A DNA stretch of 10,386 bases from positions 1-10,386 of the forward strand of contig JAUVKB010000069.1 in assembly GCA_030596405.1 (NCBI GenBank), written 5' to 3'. The position numbers and the translations under genes were made by a program. This document shows, one piece after another, positions 1 through 6,421 of the stretch (position 1 is its first letter; every line of letters begins with the position of its first letter). Source of the stretch: Deltaproteobacteria bacterium (lineage in GTDB: Bacteria; Desulfobacterota; Desulfobacteria; Desulfobacterales; JAUVKB01). A model generated the notes under the pieces. That model saw only the letters and a list, made by a program, of their open reading frames with translations, was not told where the DNA came from and searched no databases.

Positions 1-79
1 CTGCGCAGCCTGGCACACACTGCCCGCAGCCGTCGCATAGTTCCTCATCAATTTCTATTATTTTACGCAATACTTTCAT
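1..79 (-). CDS. 4Fe-4S ferredoxin-like protein, N-terminal part only
   Basis: Only the first 26 codons are present; the gene runs off the left edge. The peptide begins MKVLRKIIEIDEELC and continues with a CxxCxxCxxxC cluster (CDGCGQCVPGC), the classic binding motif of a [4Fe-4S] cluster. It is therefore most likely a small cytoplasmic electron carrier. The ATG at 79 is preceded by a strong GAGGTGA ribosome site at 84-90, which lies directly against the stop codon of the upstream HD-domain gene, so the two genes are probably translated from one message. In Desulfovibrio a ferredoxin gene called frdX accompanies hcp and is thought to feed or support the hybrid cluster protein; the position here, two genes downstream of hcp, suggests the same role. 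That link rests on known gene order and is inferred. The number of clusters and any C-terminal domain cannot be seen. Confidence 0.85.
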   Translation of the reverse strand, partial: MKVLRKIIEIDEELCDGCGQCVPGCA

Positions 80-90
80 AAGTTCACCTC

Positions 91-828
91 TTAAGCTCTT
101 TTAAGTAGAATTTCTTTTGCCGCAATTCCCCCGCTTTCCGTTAAAAAAGATTTGTCTATAACCTTTGCAAGATAGTCGGCATCAACCGGCTTGTCTTTAT
201 GATTATCTTCTATGTTTGCAATAAGATCCGCATCATACACCGCCTTGAAATTTGCGGTTTCCTCTGGTCGAGGGTGATGGTGATGACCTGTGATATCGCA
301 TACTTCTTCTATCAGTTCTTCTTTGGCACCAAGTTTTTCCATGATGAAGCGCGCTATGGGCGGACCTTCCTGTTCCTGGTATTTCGGCGCAGTGCTGTTG
401 TATTTTTTTTCTGCTTCATGAATGCCGATATCATGAAGGTATGCGGCAGACAGAATAACCGCCAGATTTCCCTGACCTTCGGCTTTGCCGATTCTTTCCG
501 CATATCTTGCCACACGGGAGGCATGACTGATTCTTTTAAAATCGGTTTTAAAATACCGCTTCATTTCAATGGCCACCCGGTCCTTTAAAAGATCTTCCTT
601 TTGGGCCATAAGTTCAGGGGGAAGATTTCCCAGGCACTGCTCGGCAAACTGGCAATATGAAGCGCAGCCAAAATCCATTTTAGGATTAATGAACCTGTGT
701 CCGCAATTTGGGCATTTTCGACTTGTGTCATCCTTGAAAAATTCCACTTTATGCCCGCATTCCGGACATTTTGTGTCAAAGATGGCTCCCGGTTTCCAGT
801 ACAGGGTATCTTGACCTGGGCATTTCAT
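91..828 (-). CDS. Zinc-ribbon/Cys-rich HD-domain phosphohydrolase in the hcp operon
   Basis: A 245-residue soluble protein with two parts. Residues 1-70 hold eight cysteines: C3, a zinc-ribbon pair C21-x2-C24 and C39-x2-C42, then C55, C59 and C65 in a compact CxxxCxxxxxC arrangement that could bind another metal or an Fe-S cluster. Residues about 85-245 form an HD domain with the expected metal ligands: H102, the H132-D133 pair, a run of four histidines at 182-185 and D199. HD proteins are metal-dependent phosphohydrolases acting on nucleotides or phosphoesters; the substrate here is unknown. The start at 828 has a GGAG site seven bases upstream. It follows hcp by 123 bases and the ferredoxin start lies 11 bases after its stop, so it looks like the middle gene of the hcp operon. 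A role in nitrosative stress is inferred from position only. The metal-binding N-terminus could sense redox or NO. Confidence 0.88.
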   Translation of the reverse strand: MKCPGQDTLYWKPGAIFDTKCPECGHKVEFFKDDTSRKCPNCGHRFINPKMDFGCASYCQFAEQCLGNLPPELMAQKEDLLKDRVAIEMKRYFKTDFKRISHASRVARYAERIGKAEGQGNLAVILSAAYLHDIGIHEAEKKYNSTAPKYQEQEGPPIARFIMEKLGAKEELIEEVCDITGHHHHPRPEETANFKAVYDADLIANIEDNHKDKPVDADYLAKVIDKSFLTESGGIAAKEILLKRA

Positions 829-864
829 AACTTTTCTCCAATTTTACAATTTAATTTTTTTTAA

Positions 865-934
865 CAGGATTAACGGGATTTACATGATTTTTTTGTTTTT
901 TTACTTTCTTATCCGGCTCATCCCGTATCTCCTG
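865..934. repeat. Inverted repeat of 9-base units between hcp and the HD gene
   Basis: The left arm (865-891) is three 9-base units: CAGGATTAA, CGGGATTTA, CATGATTTT. The right arm (908-934), read on the minus strand, is also three 9-base units: CAGGAGATA, CGGGATGAG, CCGGATAAG. The two arms match at 16 of the first 24 positions, with GGAT-like cores in register every nine bases, separated by a 16-base T-rich spacer. It lies in the 123-base gap between hcp and the HD gene and could fold in the operon mRNA. From memory, runs of CAGGATTWA units occur dispersed in many bacterial genomes, so this may be one copy of a family. Its function is unknown. Confidence 0.6.
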
Positions 935-951
935 CCAAAAAAGCAACACCT

Positions 952-2616
952 TTACTTTCCTGCCATCATTGCTTCAATATCTGTTTCTACTGTATCGATA
1001 GGTTTGATATTAAACTTTTCCACCAGAACTTTTGCAACGTTCGGGGAGAGAAAAGCTGGAAGAGTCGGTCCCAGACGAATACCCTTAATCCCGAGAAAAA
1101 GAAGCGCCAAAAGAACTGTCACTGCTTTTTGCTCATACCATGCTATATCGTATGAAATCGGCAGATCATTTATATCGTCCAGCTCAAACACTTCTTTCAG
1201 CTTCAGGGCGATTACCGCCAGAGAGTAGCTGTCATTGCACTGGCCGGCATCGAGTACTCTCGGGATACCGCCGATATCACCAAGATCAAGCTTGTTATAA
1301 CGGTATTTTGCGCATCCGGCTGTGAGAATGACAGTATCCCTGGGCAGATTTTCGGCTACTTCAGTATAGTAGCTCCTGGATTTCTGACGCCCGTCACAAC
1401 CGGCCATTACGATAAACCTTTTAATAGCTCCTGATTTCACCGCATCAACCACCTTATCAGCCAGAGCAAGCACTTGATTATGGGCAAAACCTCCCACAAT
1501 CTTGCCGGTTTCAATTTCAACCGGAGGATCACATTTTTTAGCCAGCTCGATAATCCCGGAAAAATCCTTTGACCCGCGTTCAGGCCTGTCAGGAATATGT
1601 TTTACATCAGGATAGCCGGTCATTCCGGTGGTAAAGATCCTGCCTTGATATGTATTATCCTTTTTCATCGGAATAATACAGTTTGTTGTCATAAGGACAG
1701 GCCCGTTAACGGATTCAAACTCCTTGTTCTGATGCCACCACGACCCGCCGTAGTTCCCCACAAAATGATCATACTTTTTAAATGCCGGATAATAATTGGC
1801 AGGGAGCATTTCGCCGTGGGTATATACATCTACGCCGCTTCCCTCGGTCTGCCTTAAAAGCTCTTCCATATCCTTAAGGTCATGACCACTGATCAAAATC
1901 CCGGGGTTTTTCCCCACACCGATATTGACTTCAGTAATCTCCGGATTTCCGTAAGCAGTTGTATTTGCTTCATCCAGCAGCGCCATTGTATTTACCGCAA
2001 CCTCTCCGGCTTTCATGACAAGCGCGACCATATCATCAACAGATAAATCTTTTGTGGTTGACGCAAGGGCTTCCATGAGAAAATCGTAGATCTCTTCTTT
2101 TTCAAACCCCAAAAGAGCGGCATGATCCGCATAAGCGGCAATACCCTTTAAACCGATTATCAAAAACTCCCTTAAAGAGCGGACATCTTCATCCTCTGTT
2201 GACAGAACACCCACCGATTTGGCCTTTTCATTAAACTCTGCCACGTCATCCGAAAACCAGGTTGCGCAGTCATGCAGCTTTTCATCAAAATCTTTTCCGT
2301 TTTTTTCTTTACAGGCGGCTAAAAATTTGCCTTTAAGCGCTTCTCTGCGTTTTAAAGCCTCTTTGATCATATCGACAAACCGGTCATCATCCCAGTTCGC
2401 GTTGGTAATGGTGGTAAAAAGCGCCTGAGCGACAAATAATCCGGTTTCCTTATCCAGGATGCCTGATTTTTTTGCCTTTTCACCATAAATAGCTATGCCT
2501 CTTAATGTATAGATTAGAAGATCCTGAAGATTTGCCGTCTCTTCGGGCTTTCCACACACACCTTTAATTGTGCAGCCACTGTTCTTTGCTGTCTCCTGAC
2601 ATTGAAAACAAAACAT
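952..2616 (-). CDS. hcp: Hybrid cluster protein (hydroxylamine reductase / NO reductase)
   Basis: A full-length 554-residue cytoplasmic Hcp, the same size as the Desulfovibrio protein. It reduces hydroxylamine to ammonia in vitro and is thought to reduce nitric oxide to N2O in vivo. The N-terminal cubane ligands are C3, C6, C15 and C21. All hybrid [4Fe-2S-2O] cluster ligands are present: H245, E269, C313, C407 (the persulfide position), C435, C460, E495 and K497, each offset by one from the Desulfovibrio vulgaris numbering as I remember it. The C-terminal half (for example GGFAHNQVLALADKVV and MAGCDGRQKSRSYYTEVAE) is highly conserved. The ATG at 2616 is preceded by an excellent AAAGGAGGT site at 2622-2630. 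It is the first gene of a probable operon with the HD protein and ferredoxin. A CRP/FNR-type dyad 110 bases upstream is well placed to activate it. Nothing suggests inactivation. Confidence 0.98.
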   Translation of the reverse strand: MFCFQCQETAKNSGCTIKGVCGKPEETANLQDLLIYTLRGIAIYGEKAKKSGILDKETGLFVAQALFTTITNANWDDDRFVDMIKEALKRREALKGKFLAACKEKNGKDFDEKLHDCATWFSDDVAEFNEKAKSVGVLSTEDEDVRSLREFLIIGLKGIAAYADHAALLGFEKEEIYDFLMEALASTTKDLSVDDMVALVMKAGEVAVNTMALLDEANTTAYGNPEITEVNIGVGKNPGILISGHDLKDMEELLRQTEGSGVDVYTHGEMLPANYYPAFKKYDHFVGNYGGSWWHQNKEFESVNGPVLMTTNCIIPMKKDNTYQGRIFTTGMTGYPDVKHIPDRPERGSKDFSGIIELAKKCDPPVEIETGKIVGGFAHNQVLALADKVVDAVKSGAIKRFIVMAGCDGRQKSRSYYTEVAENLPRDTVILTAGCAKYRYNKLDLGDIGGIPRVLDAGQCNDSYSLAVIALKLKEVFELDDINDLPISYDIAWYEQKAVTVLLALLFLGIKGIRLGPTLPAFLSPNVAKVLVEKFNIKPIDTVETDIEAMMAGK

Positions 2617-2691
2617 AATTTACCTCCTTTAATCGATTTTGGGTTGATTATTTTTTTTAAAATTTGCTTTTTAAGGACCATTTCCTGATTT

Positions 2692-2740
2692 TGGCTTTAT
2701 CTTACATACAGGTCAGGCTTATTGCATTGACTTAGGTCAA
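2692..2740 (-). promoter_or_regulatory. Predicted hcp promoter with class II activator site
   Basis: Reading the minus strand, TAAGAT at 2704-2699 is a good -10 hexamer. The centre of the TTGAC-N4-GTCAA dyad (between 2733 and 2734) falls 41.5 bases upstream of the start site this would give (about 2692). That is the standard class II spacing for CRP/FNR-family activators. There is no good independent -35 box, as expected for an activator-dependent promoter. It leaves a leader of about 75 bases before the hcp ATG. Confidence 0.55.
2727..2740. promoter_or_regulatory. Perfect CRP/FNR-type operator, probable HcpR site
   Basis: TTGACTTAGGTCAA is a perfect inverted repeat of TTGAC with a four-base centre, the geometry of FNR-type sites (TTGAT-N4-ATCAA) but with C in the fifth position. 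HcpR, a CRP/FNR-family regulator responding to nitrosative stress, is known to control hcp in sulfate reducers. Assignment to HcpR is inferred, since no regulator gene lies in the window. A further GGTCA half-site sits at 2711-2715. Confidence 0.7.
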
Positions 2741-2756
2741 AAAAGTGTGCTATTTT
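2727..2756 (+). promoter_or_regulatory. Predicted sigma-70 promoter of citrate synthase
   Basis: TTGACT at 2727-2732 is a five-of-six -35 box. After 18 bases comes TATTTT at 2751-2756, preceded by TGTGC, which resembles an extended -10 element. Transcription would start near 2763, about 35 bases before the ATG. The -35 box lies inside the CRP/FNR-type dyad, so a protein bound there should block this promoter. Confidence 0.5.
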
Positions 2757-2797
2757 AGTAAAAAAGAGTATATGAATATTTAAAAAAGGAATCAATT

Positions 2798-4078
2798 ATG
2801 GCTGAATATGTAAAGTTAATATATGATGGCAAAACTTATGAACTTCCCCTTGTTACGGGCAGCGCCGGAGAAAAGGCTATAGATATCACAAAACTTCGAC
2901 AGACTACGGGGTTAATCACACTCGATCCCGGATTCGCCAATACCGGCAGTTGTTCCAGCGCCATCACCTTCATGGATGGTGAAAAGGGAATTTTGCGTTA
3001 CCGCGGCATACCGGTTGAACAACTTGCCGAACATTCGACTTTTAGAGAGACGACATTTCTTTTGATAAACGGCAAGCTGCCAAACAGAGAGGAGCTTGAC
3101 ACCGCTTCGGAACGGTTAAACCAAACTTCTCTTGTGCATGAGGATATGCATATTGTTTTCCAGAACTTTCCAAGGAATTCCCATCCAATGGGTATTCTTT
3201 CGTCAATGGTCACCGCGTTAAGAAGTTTTTATCCGGAACTTCCTGTTGTCCAGGAAGAGATTAATATTACCGTAATGCGCCTTCTTTCCAAGCTGCGGAC
3301 TATGGCGGCACTGTCATATAGAATATCTGTGGGCCATAATATCGTTTACCCCAGGCACGACCTTTCTTATTGCGCGAATTTTCTAAATATGATGTTTAAC
3401 AGTCCGGTAAAACCTTATCATATAGATCTCGATATTGTTAAGGCTTTAAATATCTTCTGGATTCTCCATGCAGACCACGAGCAGAACTGTTCGACTTCAG
3501 CGGTCAGGGTTGTTGGAAGCGGAAGGGTTAACCTTTACGCCGCAGTTTCGGCCGGAATTGCAGCGTTATGGGGACCGTTACACGGGGGGGCGAACCAGGC
3601 CGTTATAGAAATGCTTTCCGGGATTAAGGAAAGCGGCAAAAGTTTGTCTCAGATTGTCGAAAAAGCAAAAGACAGAAATGACCCGTACAGATTAATGGGT
3701 TTTGGGCACAGGGTGTACAAGACCTATGATCCCCGCGCTAAAATTATGAAAAAGACGTGCGACAAAATTCTTGGGAAGCTCAAGATCAGTGATCCGCTTT
3801 TAGATCTGGCAAAAAAGCTGGAAGAGGTCGCGTTAAAGGATGATTATTTTATTGAAAACAATCTTTATGCAAATATCGATTTTTACAGCGGCATCATACT
3901 TCGCGCCATTGGAATACCGACAAACATGTTTCCGGTTATGTTTGCAATCGGCAGACTTCCCGGATGGATAGCGCAATGGAAGGAAAGCATGGATGATCCG
4001 GCCTGGAGGCTATCCCGTCCCCGTCAGATCTATACAGGACCGGTAGAGGCAAGATACATACCGATAGACGAAAGGTAA
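2798..4078 (+). CDS. gltA: Citrate synthase (Si type, GltA family)
   Basis: A complete 426-residue citrate synthase that condenses acetyl-CoA with oxaloacetate to make citrate in the cytoplasm, the entry step of the TCA cycle. The catalytic triad is visible: H262 in WGPLHGGANQA, H304 in GFGHRVYKTYDPRA, and D361 in ANIDFYSG. The oxaloacetate-binding HADHEQNCST segment spans 224-233. An N-terminal beta-rich extension (residues 1-60, with GFANTGSCSSAITFMDGEKG) and the 426-residue length fit the larger GltA-type enzymes, which in E. coli are hexameric and NADH-inhibited; inhibition here is not proven. The ATG has AAAAGGA seven bases upstream. It is divergent from hcp and shares a promoter region whose dyad overlaps its -35 box, suggesting repression when hcp is induced. 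It is unrelated to the Re-citrate synthase used by some anaerobes. Confidence 0.97.
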   Translation: MAEYVKLIYDGKTYELPLVTGSAGEKAIDITKLRQTTGLITLDPGFANTGSCSSAITFMDGEKGILRYRGIPVEQLAEHSTFRETTFLLINGKLPNREELDTASERLNQTSLVHEDMHIVFQNFPRNSHPMGILSSMVTALRSFYPELPVVQEEINITVMRLLSKLRTMAALSYRISVGHNIVYPRHDLSYCANFLNMMFNSPVKPYHIDLDIVKALNIFWILHADHEQNCSTSAVRVVGSGRVNLYAAVSAGIAALWGPLHGGANQAVIEMLSGIKESGKSLSQIVEKAKDRNDPYRLMGFGHRVYKTYDPRAKIMKKTCDKILGKLKISDPLLDLAKKLEEVALKDDYFIENNLYANIDFYSGIILRAIGIPTNMFPVMFAIGRLPGWIAQWKESMDDPAWRLSRPRQIYTGPVEARYIPIDER

Positions 4079-4088
4079 TAGAAATCCG

Positions 4089-4877
4089 CTATATGGTAAA
4101 ACAAAATTTTTGAGTTTTTTGTTCAATTTTTGAGTTTTTGGGTTTTCCCCGACCTTTTGGGATGAATGTGCGTTCCCAAAAGGTTATATTCCCGTTCCTC
4201 TCCATTAAAAGGATAGAAGATGAACGGGTTCCATATTCTTTGCTTGTGATAAACAAGGGGGAAAGTGTGCGTTCCCAGCTCAGTCCTATACCTGTGTCCG
4301 GCAGTGAAGTGTCAGAAGGATGCGTCCTGTCTCCAAGCATCCCAAAAATATCTTCAATATTTAATTCATTGCCCGCGGAAAGAATGCCGGCCAAATCGGC
4401 TTTGCCCTTTTCAACCTTTGGCCATGAAGTGTCAAGAAGGTGGTTGCTCAAGCCGTGAAGGCCGGGTTTGATTATTTGAATCCCGTTTTTTTTGTTTGAA
4501 TAGTAAAAAAGGCTCGAGCCTTCGCCTGCCAGCAGGTTAAACCCGTTATACCTGTGCCCTACGGTTTTTATATATTCAAGATAGCTTTTCGGAGATTCAT
4601 TTCCGGAAAGAAAGTCGCTGACAAGAAGACCGCGGGAAGGTGCATCGTCAATTTGCGAGAAAGGAGCCCTGTAATTTGTAATAGCGGCAAAACGTCCGCG
4701 CAGGGTAACTCCAAGCCATGTTCCCTGACTTTTAAGATCCCTTCCCGCAAGAATGTATGGCATATCAGGCCAGAAAGACAGGCAACTTGTCGGCCGGTCA
4801 TAATATTCATCCCTGTTCCCGGCAAGCACTAACCTGTACGTCGGATGCACGTTAAATGATAAAATTATAAGACACAT
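4089..4877 (-). CDS. NRDE/TANGO2-family protein
   Basis: A 262-residue protein of the TANGO2 (NRDE, DUF833) family. Family landmarks appear in order: MCLI at the start with conserved C2, AGNRDEYYDRPT at 19-30 (the NRDE motif at 21-24), AGRDLKSQGTWLGVT at 44-58, NGFNLLAG at 111-118, GLSNHLLDTSWPKV at 142-155, GTRSSSILL at 216-224 and FWERTF at 233-238. No signal peptide or membrane segment is seen. The biochemical function is unsettled; eukaryotic TANGO2 has been linked to heme trafficking and lipid or CoA metabolism, and a conserved Cys2 has suggested an N-terminal-nucleophile fold. The last 24 residues lie beyond the conserved domain and are low-complexity, Lys/Gln-rich, partly built from a DNA direct repeat. 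The start at 4877 has only a weak GAG ribosome site. It converges with citrate synthase and diverges from the thiolase gene. Confidence 0.93.
   Translation of the reverse strand: MCLIILSFNVHPTYRLVLAGNRDEYYDRPTSCLSFWPDMPYILAGRDLKSQGTWLGVTLRGRFAAITNYRAPFSQIDDAPSRGLLVSDFLSGNESPKSYLEYIKTVGHRYNGFNLLAGEGSSLFYYSNKKNGIQIIKPGLHGLSNHLLDTSWPKVEKGKADLAGILSAGNELNIEDIFGMLGDRTHPSDTSLPDTGIGLSWERTLSPLFITSKEYGTRSSSILLMERNGNITFWERTFIPKGRGKPKNSKIEQKTQKFCFTI
4105..4139. repeat. 15-base direct repeat in the 3' end of the NRDE gene
   Basis: Two perfect copies of a 15-base unit, AATTTTTGAGTTTTT, lie at 4105-4119 and 4125-4139, with a 20-base period. The period is not a multiple of three, so the two copies are read in different frames (about KNSK and KTQKF). 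They lie in the non-conserved C-terminal tail of the NRDE protein, next to the convergent citrate synthase stop. The unit probably arose by local duplication. Confidence 0.8.
4152..4184. repeat. Perfect 11-base-pair hairpin in the NRDE 3' coding end
   Basis: ACCTTTTGGGA (4152-4162) is perfectly complementary to TCCCAAAAGGT (4174-4184), with an 11-base loop. It encodes the RTFIPKG stretch just after the conserved NRDE domain. No U-run follows it on either strand, so it is not a typical intrinsic terminator. It might still stop or stabilise the convergent citrate synthase and NRDE transcripts, for which no other terminator was found. Confidence 0.55.
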
Positions 4878-4908
4878 TTTCTCGCTATTGACCTTAAGTT
4901 TTATTTTA

Positions 4909-4946
4909 TGTTATCAGATGCTAACAATTTTCTGATCATTTGTTAA
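4909..4946. promoter_or_regulatory. Nested inverted repeats between NRDE and thiolase genes
   Basis: An imperfect 18-base dyad, TGTTATCAG-ATGCTAACA (4909-4926), has seven of nine positions matching. A third TGTTA half-site lies at 4941-4945, and the pair ATCAGA (4913-4918)/TCTGAT (4931-4936) is also inverted. The cluster lies in the 182-base divergent gap, 32-69 bases upstream of the NRDE start and 114-151 bases upstream of the thiolase start. It looks like an operator region, but I cannot match it to a known regulator. Confidence 0.35.
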
Positions 4947-5008
4947 GTATATTTTTGTTTGACCGGAAAATTCATGCCGGGAATTTAGAGTTTAACGGAA
5001 AATATCTA

Positions 5009-5038
5009 TTGTCAAAAAACAGTTGGTGTTTGCAAGAT
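5009..5038 (+). promoter_or_regulatory. Weak candidate promoter of the thiolase gene
   Basis: TTGTCA at 5009-5014 is a good -35 box and is followed after 18 bases by CAAGAT at 5033-5038, a poor -10 (three of six). The resulting leader would be about 15 bases and would still include the AGGAGG site at 5046-5051. Alternatives in this AT-rich gap cannot be excluded. Confidence 0.25.
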
Positions 5039-5059
5039 TAATAAAAGGAGGATTTGAAT

Positions 5060-6346
5060 ATGAAGGATGTGGTAATAGTAAGTGGATCAAGAACCGCAAT
5101 CGGCACATTTGGCGGCGGCTTAAAGAGCGTGCCCGTTATTGATATGGGTTCAATCGTTATGAAGGATACGTTAAAACGGGCGGGTTTACGACCGGCTAAT
5201 GATGAAAAAAGACTGGAAAATGCGCCGGAAAAACTAAAAGATCAAGGGATAACCGATCTTGAAAAAAAATCTTATGACTGGGATGATTCATCAACGCCTG
5301 TTGTTGTTGACGAAGTCATAATGGGTAACGTGCTTCAGGCCGCCCAGGGACAAAATACCGCCAGGCAGGCTATGATCGGAGCGGGAATTCCAAAGGAGAC
5401 GCCGGCCTATACCATTAACAAGGTCTGCGGCTCCGGTCTTAAAGCAATTGCATTGGGAACGTCTGCCATTATGACCGGGCAGGCTGAAGTAATTATTGCC
5501 GGAGGTCAGGAAAACATGAGTTTGGCTCCCATGGCTCTGCCAAAAGCGAGATGGGGACATAGAATGGAAATTTCCGGAAAAGGCGATATCTATGACCTCA
5601 TGGTTTTTGACGGGCTTTATGAGATTTTTTACGGGTACCACATGGGAGTTACTGCAGAAAACATTGCATCGATGTACGGCATCAGTAGAAAAGAGCAGGA
5701 TGAGCTGGGCGTATTAAGCCATACAAGGGCATTAAAAGCGATCAAAGACGGCATTTTTTCCCAGGAAATAGCGCCTGTTATAATTAAAACACGCAAGGGT
5801 GAAACCGTATTTGATACAGATGAGCGTCCCATGGAAACCAGCATGGAAAAAATGGGGAAGTTAAGGCCGGCATTCATAAAGGACGGGACCGTGACAGCCG
5901 GAAATGCTTCAGGAATCAATGATGCTGCAGCAGCGGTTTTATTAATGAGCGCGGACAAAGCAAAAGATATGGGACTTGAACCTATTGTAAAGATTAAAGC
6001 GTTCGGATCCGGCGGTATTGATCCGGCTTATATGGGGCTCGGTCCCATACCCGCAGTAAAGAAAGTTTTAAAAGCAACAGGGATGTCATTAGACGATATC
6101 GATATGATAGAGCTAAATGAGGCCTTTGCATCTCAGGCCATAGCATGCATGCGTGAACTCGGCATCGATATTGAACGTCCGAACGAGCTTGGAAGCGGTA
6201 TTTCGCTGGGCCATCCTATAGGATGTACAGGCGCGCGTCAGATGGTTACCGGAATGAATCATATGAAACGAAAGGGTTTTGGCACCGGCCTGATCACAAT
6301 GTGTATCGGCGGTGGAATGGGAATGGCCATGATTATTGAACGGTAA
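5060..6346 (+). CDS. Thiolase (acetyl-CoA C-acetyl/acyltransferase) with insertion
   Basis: A 428-residue thiolase that condenses two acetyl-CoA to acetoacetyl-CoA or cleaves 3-ketoacyl-CoA; the direction and chain-length preference cannot be read from sequence. Catalytic residues are in place: nucleophile C123 in NKVCGSGLKA, N353-E354 in ELNEAFASQA, H385 in GHPIGCTGARQ, and C415 in MCIGGGMG. It is about 35 residues longer than a typical 393-residue thiolase. The excess is a charged insertion at about residues 44-80, after the first conserved block (SGSRTAIGTFGG) and before DEVIMGNVLQ. I chose ATG 5060 over the in-frame TTG at 5054: the AGGAGG at 5046-5051 is eight bases from the ATG but only two from the TTG, and MKDVVIVSGSRT is the normal thiolase start. 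It stands alone between a divergent NRDE gene and a downstream hairpin pair. Confidence 0.95.
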   Translation: MKDVVIVSGSRTAIGTFGGGLKSVPVIDMGSIVMKDTLKRAGLRPANDEKRLENAPEKLKDQGITDLEKKSYDWDDSSTPVVVDEVIMGNVLQAAQGQNTARQAMIGAGIPKETPAYTINKVCGSGLKAIALGTSAIMTGQAEVIIAGGQENMSLAPMALPKARWGHRMEISGKGDIYDLMVFDGLYEIFYGYHMGVTAENIASMYGISRKEQDELGVLSHTRALKAIKDGIFSQEIAPVIIKTRKGETVFDTDERPMETSMEKMGKLRPAFIKDGTVTAGNASGINDAAAAVLLMSADKAKDMGLEPIVKIKAFGSGGIDPAYMGLGPIPAVKKVLKATGMSLDDIDMIELNEAFASQAIACMRELGIDIERPNELGSGISLGHPIGCTGARQMVTGMNHMKRKGFGTGLITMCIGGGMGMAMIIER

Positions 6347-6383
6347 TAATATATGTTTTTCTTTACAAAACCGGCTGCTATTT

Positions 6384-6410
6384 GGTACAAAACATTTTGT
6401 TGTTTTTACC
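6384..6410 (+). other. First hairpin downstream of thiolase
   Basis: GGTACAAAACA (6384-6394) pairs with TGTTTTTACC (6401-6410) if one C is bulged, leaving a six-base loop. It is A/T-rich apart from its base and lies 38 bases after the thiolase stop. It may help to end or protect the thiolase mRNA together with the stronger hairpin that follows. Confidence 0.35.
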
Positions 6411-6421
6411 GTAAAATTTGG

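Noticed and set aside
274..285. Four consecutive histidine codons resembling a tag
   Set aside because: They fall at the expected metal-ligand position of the HD domain, where HH or HHH runs are normal.
199..814. Plus-strand open frames opposite the HD-domain gene (129 and 81 codons)
   Set aside because: They lie entirely antisense to a gene with clear HD and zinc-ribbon motifs, and their translations show no recognisable domain.
884..1228. 114-codon plus-strand frame starting in the hcp-HD gap
   Set aside because: Its start is the T-rich spacer of the inverted repeat and most of it is antisense to hcp; the hydrophobic N-terminus is an artefact of the T-run.
4152..4184. Hairpin read as an intrinsic terminator for the convergent genes
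   Set aside because: No U-run follows on either strand, so it was listed as an inverted repeat only.
4138..4832. Several plus-strand frames opposite the NRDE gene
   Set aside because: They are antisense to a well-conserved NRDE-family gene and have no motifs or convincing ribosome sites.
5054..5059. TTG start two codons upstream for the thiolase
   Set aside because: It would be only two bases from the AGGAGG site, while the ATG at 5060 has normal spacing and gives the standard thiolase N-terminus.
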